Below are positions 59,816 through 64,000 of a DNA stretch of 64,000 bases, in pieces. The notes below the pieces were generated by a model. The model ran no database searches. It had not been told where the DNA came from and saw only the letters and a program-made list of their open reading frames with translations. A program made the translations under genes and the position numbers. Source of the DNA: Theobroma cacao (Eukaryota > Streptophyta > Magnoliopsida > Malvales > Malvaceae); the NCBI RefSeq assembly GCF_000208745.1, contig NC_030854.1, forward strand, positions 11,914,271 through 11,978,270, written 5' to 3'. The stretch's first letter is position 1. The number at the start of each line of letters is the position of its first letter.

Positions 59816-60890
59816 ACTTTGAGAGTTGAACCATTAATTAATCTTATGTTATCCTAAGCGTTGAATAATTTAGTGTTTCCTTTAGTATCAAGTATTTATT
59901 TTACTCATTTTTGTTTGTTGCGTTTATTGCTTTGGTGTTGTTATTTTATTACTTGTTAATAGTTGTGGGGAATTTAGGATAGAGGGATGTGAGACTATCG
60001 ATCAAAGGTTGGAACGTTCCTTCACACACACATGACACATCATGCGTAAGCCTTCTACTTGGGCTTTACCCTTTGTTAGGAGGGGGTTTAGTAGCGACGC
60101 TCTCGTGAAATGATAACCTCCGCATGGGCTAGTGAAGACTCCCATTCATATTAAACCCAGTCCATTTGAAGCTTGTAATGAGTGAGGACTAGGGTTCCTT
60201 ACTAGCCCAAGTGGATGACAGTGAGGAACAATTTGGGAACCTTTAGCTCGTTTAGACCCTAACTAAGCATATAGAATACAATGAGCAGCCTCTTCCTAGG
60301 TAGAGCCTTACTTGTGATAATATAACCTTTGATTAAAGACACATGAAGGACCACTTCCCACTTTCTCTATTTTGATAAACAAATAAAGTCTTTTTTTGTT
60401 ATTTCTTTTATCCTTTGAAAAGTTATGAAAATGGAAAAAGAATAAAAAAATGATATTTCTTTCAATTTTTTCTTTCTCATTAAAAAAGAGAAAGAGAGAG
60501 AAAGATTTTAGAATTGAATAAATTTTCCGTTTCTCACTTTACATGATTTTTAATAATGTGGTTTTTCTTATGATACTTAAATTACGTGTATAATGTTTAA
60601 ATTTTCTTGCATTTTATGGGCACTTCATTTTATATCACTTCATCCATCTATCAAGGCATAATTGCATTTTATGCATTTAGGCACATGACATATTTGCATC
60701 TATATGCATATATTCATCTCATGTTTATTTCTCACCATATCTATTCCTATAATAAAGAACCACATAATGTTCTTAGGTTTGAAAAATATAAAACAAATCC
60801 ACTTTTATGAAAAATGTCTGGAAAAAGTTTCAGTTAAATTTTAGTTTTATTTTTTGATTTATTTGATTTGAGTCAAGGGGATTGAAGGAT
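59816..60890 (+). mobile_element. Tat/Ogre leader (untranslated region)
   Basis: Non-coding. A TTTGTTTGTTGCG-like stretch (near 59,910-59,950), a GGGAATTTAGGATAGAGGG block and 'TTCACACACACATGACACA' fit the long leader of Tat/Ogre elements. A GA-rich run lies at 60,485-60,505. The frames here are short and unrecognised. Confidence 0.6.
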
Positions 60891-60902
60891 ATGGAACATT
60901 AA

Positions 60903-61656
60903 TTGGAAGTAAGGATAAGTGAACTAGAGCGCAATCATGAAGAGTTTGGACAAGATATTCGAGAGAGGAAAAGACAAATTTCTAAATTGATGGAAATGGT
61001 TGAATGTCTTAACGAAGGCAATGGAATTCACCCTCAAGAATTCCTGTTGCTTCAAACTAAACCACGCCTCAAGCAACCATTGAATGAAAACCAATTTGTC
61101 CTTGATAGGTCCAACACCTTACTCAGTAACCTAAGTAAAGATTAGGGTTTGGAAAAAATAATGAAAGGGATGGATGAGCTGAATACACAGATGACTAAAT
61201 TGAAGAGCTCTACATCCAAGATGGGATCTCCAGGCCCCACAAAACCTTCAAACAATGGTTTGCCACCAATCACATATCTCCAAACTTCTTAACCCATTAA
61301 CGTTGGTCTACATCCAAACTCATACCTTCACCTAACTGTTTTTCAACCACTTTTTTATCAAGCTCCACGAGCCCAATTTTTCACACCATTGTCGACCACT
61401 CTTGCTCCTAGCCGAGGTGTCATCCAAAAACAATCCAAAAAAAAAAAAAAAACACAAGCAGTTGGATCCCATTCCCATTACTTATGGAGAACTTTTTCAC
61501 CAATTGGTTCAAGATCACCTCGTTACTGTTGTGCCTATGGAAACCTTGAGACCTTTATATCCGAAGTGGTACAACCTAAATGCAAGATGCGATTATCATG
61601 GTGGAGTTATGGAACATTCTATTGAAGGTTGTACCACTTTCAAGCATAAGGTGTAA
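60903..61656 (+). pseudogene. gag: Tat/Ogre gag fragment T1: N-terminus joined to C-terminal knuckle
   Basis: An N-terminal coiled-coil-like stretch (60,903-61,145) with RKRQISKLMEMVECL is followed by a stop, then a Pro/Ser-rich linker in the same frame. After a 16-A run (61,437-61,452), where the frame shifts, comes ITYGELFHQLVQ and PLYPKWYNLNARCDYHGG with a Cys/His knuckle (CDYH...H...C). These are the C-terminal capsid motifs of Tat/Ogre gag. The central gag domain expected between them is absent here and appears instead at 62,455 onward. Confidence 0.8.
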
Positions 61657-62454
61657 ACATTAATAGATGCAAAGTAGCTTGATATAGTGAAGATGGTAGG
61701 GCATGGTGATAAGATCTCCAATTAGGTGTCTAGGTGACAAAAGAGTGGGCTTTGGGACTTTTCCCTTTGGAGTAAAAGTTTTTGAGACTTTAGAACATTT
61801 AATGTTTAGACATAGTAGTTCTTAATTTCTTTTGAAGTTTGCACAAACAGATTTATGTTTATGAATAATTATTGGGAAATGAATGTGTTCTTCGAATGAT
61901 GCAAATAATTGTCATGGATTGGATCGAATGTATCAAGGGTTGACTTTTCAAATTTTGTTCAAGCATATTCTAAATTTTGTTTCATAATAACAAGGAGGAT
62001 TTCTCAAAAAGAAAAATTAATGAAAAAAAAGTTGGTTTAAAAACTAAATGTGTTACACAACTTATATTTTGTTGTAATCTTGTTATGCGTAAAAAGTGCC
62101 CTAAATCATTCATCATCATTGCACTCATACATACAATCATCCCACCATGCATTTAAGTTTGTCACACATGCATTCATCATTCACTCACTTTTTTCATAAG
62201 AAACATCATTCCACCTTCTACATTCTATGAAAGAAGAGGCAACAATGTTGTTGATTCCATAAGATAAGAGATCTTTTTCCAAGTCTTTTATGAAGAAGGA
62301 ATATATTTCAAAAGATTTTCATTAAGATATAATTTGTCCCTCAATCTAATTTATTTCCATCTTGTGGAAAGATTAAAGCTCAAGGAAGTCCATTTACTGT
62401 ATGTGTGATATATGGACTCAAGTTAGAATCATGGGAGATGAGTAGTCAAAATGG
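61657..62454. other. Spacer between the two Tat/Ogre gag fragments
   Basis: AT-rich, without frames. The stretch near 62,100-62,190 (repeated CATCATNCATTCAT words) resembles the end of the leader before the first fragment (near 60,640-60,720). This suggests the start of a second leader-gag copy. Confidence 0.5.
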
Positions 62455-63399
62455 ATGGACAAGATTGAGAAACGTCAATAAGAGATAACGACATAGTTGG
62501 CAAAGTTAATGGAGATAATGATTTCCAGTAAAGGGGAAATGTCTTTCAAAAGATCTTTAGATTTGCAAAGATGAAGCCAATTACCTATGCAAAGGCAAAC
62601 TATGTTGACTCTAAGGGCAAGTCTCTTTGACCGAATTCTTATTCTTGACTTAAATGACCCTAGAAAGTAAGAAAAAATGAAAGTAGACTTGTCTGAGTCA
62701 AGAAAAGAATTGGAAATGCAACAAAAACATGATCTTTTAGATGAGCGCCTTAAAGCCATTGAAGAGATGGATATCTATAGATTTGTTGATGCAACAGACT
62801 TATGTTTGATACCTAATGTGATTTTCCCACCCAAGTTTAAAGTACTAGATTTTGAGAGGTATGATGGAACCAAATGCCCAAAGGCCAATATCACCATGTA
62901 TTATTAGAGGATGGCTGCACATGCACATGATTATAAACTCTTGATTCATTATTTCCAAGATAGCTTAACGAAGTTCATAGCTAAGTGGTATGTTCAATTG
63001 GATAGAAATCATATTAGTTATTAGAAAGATTTTCCTAGAGCAATCCTAGTCCAATACAAATACGTCATGGACATGGACCCGAATAGGCTGTCCTTGCAAA
63101 ACATGGAAAAGAGAGATACTGAGAGTTTTAAGAAATATAACCAAAGATGGAGAGATGTTGCTGCACAAGTTCAACCACCTTCACTAAAACAAAAGCAACA
63201 ATGTTGTTTATCAGTACTTTGCAGCCACCATTCTATGTAGGTTAATCAGCAATGCTACCAAGAACTTTGTTGACGTAATGATTTTTGGAGAGATAATGGA
63301 AAATTCAACTAAGGAAGGTAAAATTGGAGAGAATAGTGTCAGTAGCATGGAAGATTGTAACACATCAAATAAAAAGAAAGGGGGAGGCACAAGTTATTA
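62455..63399 (+). pseudogene. gag: Tat/Ogre gag fragment T2: N-terminus and central domain
   Basis: One frame runs from MDKIEKRQ (62,455) through a coiled-coil-like start (TQLAKLMEIM after a stop), then LDERLKAIEEMDIYRFVD (about 62,740-62,795), FKVLDFERYDGTKCPKANIT, LLIHYFQDSLT and LQNMEKRDTESFKKYNQRW (about 63,100-63,155). After a frameshift near 63,190 come LQPPFY and a Lys-rich end (NKKKGGGTSY). This is the central capsid of Tat/Ogre gag. Several stops and the frameshift make it dead. It lacks the WYN/CDYH part found in T1. Confidence 0.85.
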
Positions 63400-63591
63400 G
63401 TGTGAGGGGCAACAGCCATGGGGCATCAATGTTGGTATATGCCATTGAGCCAATTGGATTGGTCAAGTAATATATATTGTAATTTAATGGATACTTAATT
63501 GCATAACTATATGTGATAGAGGTTTTCTTTCATGTAGGTGCAATAATAAGGAGTTATTAAGTACTATTAGACGAAAACCATGGAACATAAA
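63400..63591. other. Flank between T2 and the next LTR
   Basis: No frame or motif recognised. It may be the start of the Tat/Ogre pol region, too decayed to tell. Confidence 0.4.
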
Positions 63592-64000
63592 TGTCACGAC
63601 CAGATACTCCCCCCGAGCCCGTGACAACCGTCGCGACGTCCCGATAGACATTCATTACCCGGAGTGCCAACCAGAACCCCGTAAGGCTTTAGTACCATTT
63701 TTTTCATCTCCCTTGTGAGTAATCATTGCCAAACCTCGTTTTTAAAGAATTTTAAGCTTTTTCCCTTTCAAAACTGTGAAAAAAAATTTTCGACTCACAG
63801 GGGCATTTTCATCATTTTTCCTCAAAATTTTTCGAACCCGACTAAAGATGTAGTAGATGAGTGGAAAACACATATTTCATTATTTAAAATAAATTTGGGT
63901 GTCTAAAACATTTATAAAAATTGATATTGCAACTATTTGAATAAAATAAAAATATTCAATAAAATATTCTAATTTCTTGTAAAACAATATTTATAGAGTC
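63592..64000 (-). mobile_element. B-family LTR, cut by the window end
   Basis: Starts TGTCACGACCAGATACTCC and follows LTR B closely for all 409 bases (GTCGCGACGTCCCGATAG, then GATGTAGTAGATGAGTGG). No primer site lies on its left, so it is a 3' LTR or solo LTR, or the inner end is out of view. The left flank is ATAAA; a matching ATAAA beyond the right edge would prove a clean insertion. Confidence 0.88.

Noticed and set aside
61437..61452. 16-A run as the tail of a retroposon
   Set aside because: It lies within the Tat/Ogre gag frame, with gag motifs on both sides and no target duplication; a homopolymer slip explains the frameshift.

Overview
The window is a transposon-dense stretch of a plant nuclear genome. 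It is AT-rich and holds no intact host gene. Nearly all recognisable sequence is nested, decayed LTR retrotransposons: Ty1/copia of Sirevirus type, and Ty3/gypsy of Athila, chromovirus (Tekay/Del-like) and Tat/Ogre type. Initiator-tRNA(Met)-type primer-binding sites, a post-pol 'env-like' reading frame in the copia elements and Tat/Ogre motifs all point to a flowering plant, probably a eudicot. The genus cannot be fixed from this sequence alone. All coding assignments are to broken elements, and no gene here should be read as functional.

Layout. 1-2,712: long LTR (E2) running off the left edge. 2,713-5,760: internal part of a minus-strand gypsy element, joined through a primer-binding site to its 5' LTR (C1, 5,761-10,074). 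C1 is interrupted by solo LTR D1 (6,054-7,763). C1 is fused to the gag of a Sirevirus-like copia element S1 (10,075-18,138: gag, protease/integrase, RT/RNase H, env-like frame, repeated polypurine tracts, 3' LTR). Then follow a partial D-family LTR (D2, to 19,467), an Athila-type gag/pol fragment on the minus strand (19,468-21,981) and a C-family LTR (C2, to about 23,970). A minus-strand chromovirus-like element with both LTRs occupies about 23,971-34,306 (A = 3' LTR, B = 5' LTR, with PBS and PPT). B abuts a second Sirevirus-like copy S2 (34,307-44,634), whose env-like frame is split by solo LTR F (38,120-41,044). Solo LTR E (44,915-49,228) sits inside a minisatellite.

49,451-53,952 is the only stretch with little recognisable transposon sequence; it has simple repeats, a local tandem duplication and weak TATA-like sites, but no gene I can support. 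53,953-56,682 holds C-like and D-like LTRs (C3, D3). 57,204-63,591 is a Tat/Ogre element with its LTR, primer-site region, leader and two complementary gag fragments; a short tRNA-derived SINE with a 17-bp target duplication sits in its LTR. The window ends in another B-type LTR (63,592 onward).

The layers give a relative history. The Athila, S1 and S2 elements are old and broken. The C, B and D elements were inserted into them or joined to them. The clean solo LTRs D1, F and E each keep a perfect 5-bp target duplication, which shows later insertion followed by LTR-LTR recombination. All family names come from motif recognition by eye; no alignment or database search was run.
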